Positions 27,018-27,610 of a stretch of DNA of 27,610 bases are shown one piece after another. Numbering within the stretch: the first letter of the stretch is position 1; each line of letters starts with the position of its first letter. The notes beneath the pieces were generated by a model. The model saw nothing but the letters and a program-made list of their open reading frames with translations. It searched no databases and was not told where the DNA came from. The DNA lies in assembly GCA_003427395.1 (NCBI GenBank), contig BFEA01000697.1, positions 1 through 27,610 on the forward strand, in the 5' to 3' direction. A program made the translations under genes and the position numbers. This stretch comes from Chara braunii. Lineage: Eukaryota; Streptophyta; Charophyceae; Charales; Characeae.

Positions 27018-27310
27018 GAAACGGGAGCATAGAGAAGCGATATAGCAGAGGAAGGCGAGATAGTACAGCAGAGGGAAAAGCGAGATAGTACAGCAGAGGG
27101 AAGCGAGGTAGAAGCAGAGGGAAGCGTGTAGCGGAGGGAAAAGCGAGGCAGCTTCACTCGAGTAGAAGGCCCGATCAGTATCCCTGTATCTGGACTGCCA
27201 GGTGCTCCAAATACAGTTAAAATGATCAGGCGTTCTATTCGGGGGACGCCGGGAGTAGCAGAGGGAAGCGAGGTAGTATAGTAGCGGAGGGAAGAGGTAG
27301 TACGGAGGAC
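27018..27310 (-). repeat. CTCGCTT sub-repeats, reverse orientation
   Basis: Units of GCAGAGGGAAAAGCGAGATAGTAC type (27025-27155, 27255-27305), about 24 bp, interrupted by a hairpin element at 27157-27245. Confidence 0.75.
27157..27245. repeat. Second, decayed copy of the MITE-like hairpin
   Basis: The right end CGTTCTATTCGGGGG (27231-27245) is identical to the first copy. The left end (CTCGAGTAGAAGGCCC, 27157-27172) is decayed. The inside still pairs: TGATCA-type GATCAGTATCCCTGTAT against ATACAG...ATGATC. Confidence 0.6.
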
Positions 27311-27425
27311 AGACAGGATGACGAAGAAGAAGAGAAGCCCAATTATGAATCACAGTCCCATTTGGATCGCCCTCTCGTGCCAATATGGCAATACCCTTTT
27401 GCAGATCCGTTATCGAGCTGAACTG
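27308..27425 (+). repeat. Block R, copy 3
   Basis: GACAGACAGGATGACGA, ATCACAGTCCCATTTGGATC, GCCCTCTCGTGCCAA, GCAGATCCGTTATCGAGCTG. Same order as 26090-26210. Confidence 0.7.
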
Positions 27426-27610
27426 CTTTCCTTCTTTTTCTCCCCTTCTAAATCTCCAGTTATCTCACACATGGAGATCTCTCTGCCTCTGTTTCTCGCA
27501 ATGCTACCTTCTCTGCTTCTCCGATCCTCGTCTGGCACTGATTGACGCGTTCATATGCGAACCTCTTGAGACTCTTATCTTCATCGTTTTTGTTTCTCCC
27601 CCCCCCCCCC
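27426..27610. other. Unassigned end of window
   Basis: Pyrimidine-rich; ends in a C12-13 run at the window edge. No gene recognised. Confidence 0.4.

Overview
Eukaryotic, repeat-dominated, almost gene-free DNA. A land plant or streptophyte alga is the best guess. The pointers are a plant-style Ty3/gypsy gag zinc-knuckle remnant, tRNA-derived SINE-like repeats with A and B boxes and A/T-rich tails, long (CT)n, (CA)n(TA)n and (AGG)n microsatellites, and isolated Ns plus one 460-base assembly gap. I cannot name the species. I found no intact protein gene; most open frames are chance frames through repeats, hairpins or the gap.

Layout. 1-637: microsatellite and a broken gag-like fragment. 638-3000: hairpin-rich non-coding DNA, including a piece (2570-2800) related to 17850-18140. 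3059-3300: a tRNA-derived SINE-like copy. 3330-4250: GC-rich low-complexity DNA, then three units of about 175-185 bp carrying hairpins with a shared 14-nt loop. 5284-9440 (copy A, + strand) and 14150-9450 (copy B, - strand): two diverged, tail-to-tail copies of one large non-coding element, a several-kb inverted pair. 14150-17000: unrecognised sequence and a (CT)n tract. 16965-17376: two SINE families side by side. 17850-19200: fragments of the 3' part of the same large element. 19395-21042: foldbacks. 21800-24400: pyrimidine-rich micro- and minisatellites. 25176-27430: short tandem repeats, CTCGCTT-type sub-repeats in both orientations, foldbacks and a bare poly(A) insertion with a target duplication.

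The most unusual content is a set of hairpin arrays. Within one array the loop or core is almost constant while the stem sequence changes from unit to unit and stays self-complementary. Four families occur: 10 units with core CATTGTTTCTAAGAYRAATG (5867-6686), 11 units around CCCTAACCCTAGGGT (12407-13379), 3-4 around CCCACCCGGG (13244-13608) and 3 around TTCTTGATG (3737-4111). Copies A and B carry different families at the same place in the element. Single-stem modules elsewhere in A, B and related fragments also show paired changes. These arrays look like either a selected RNA or DNA structure or a mobile, stem-renewing hairpin unit.
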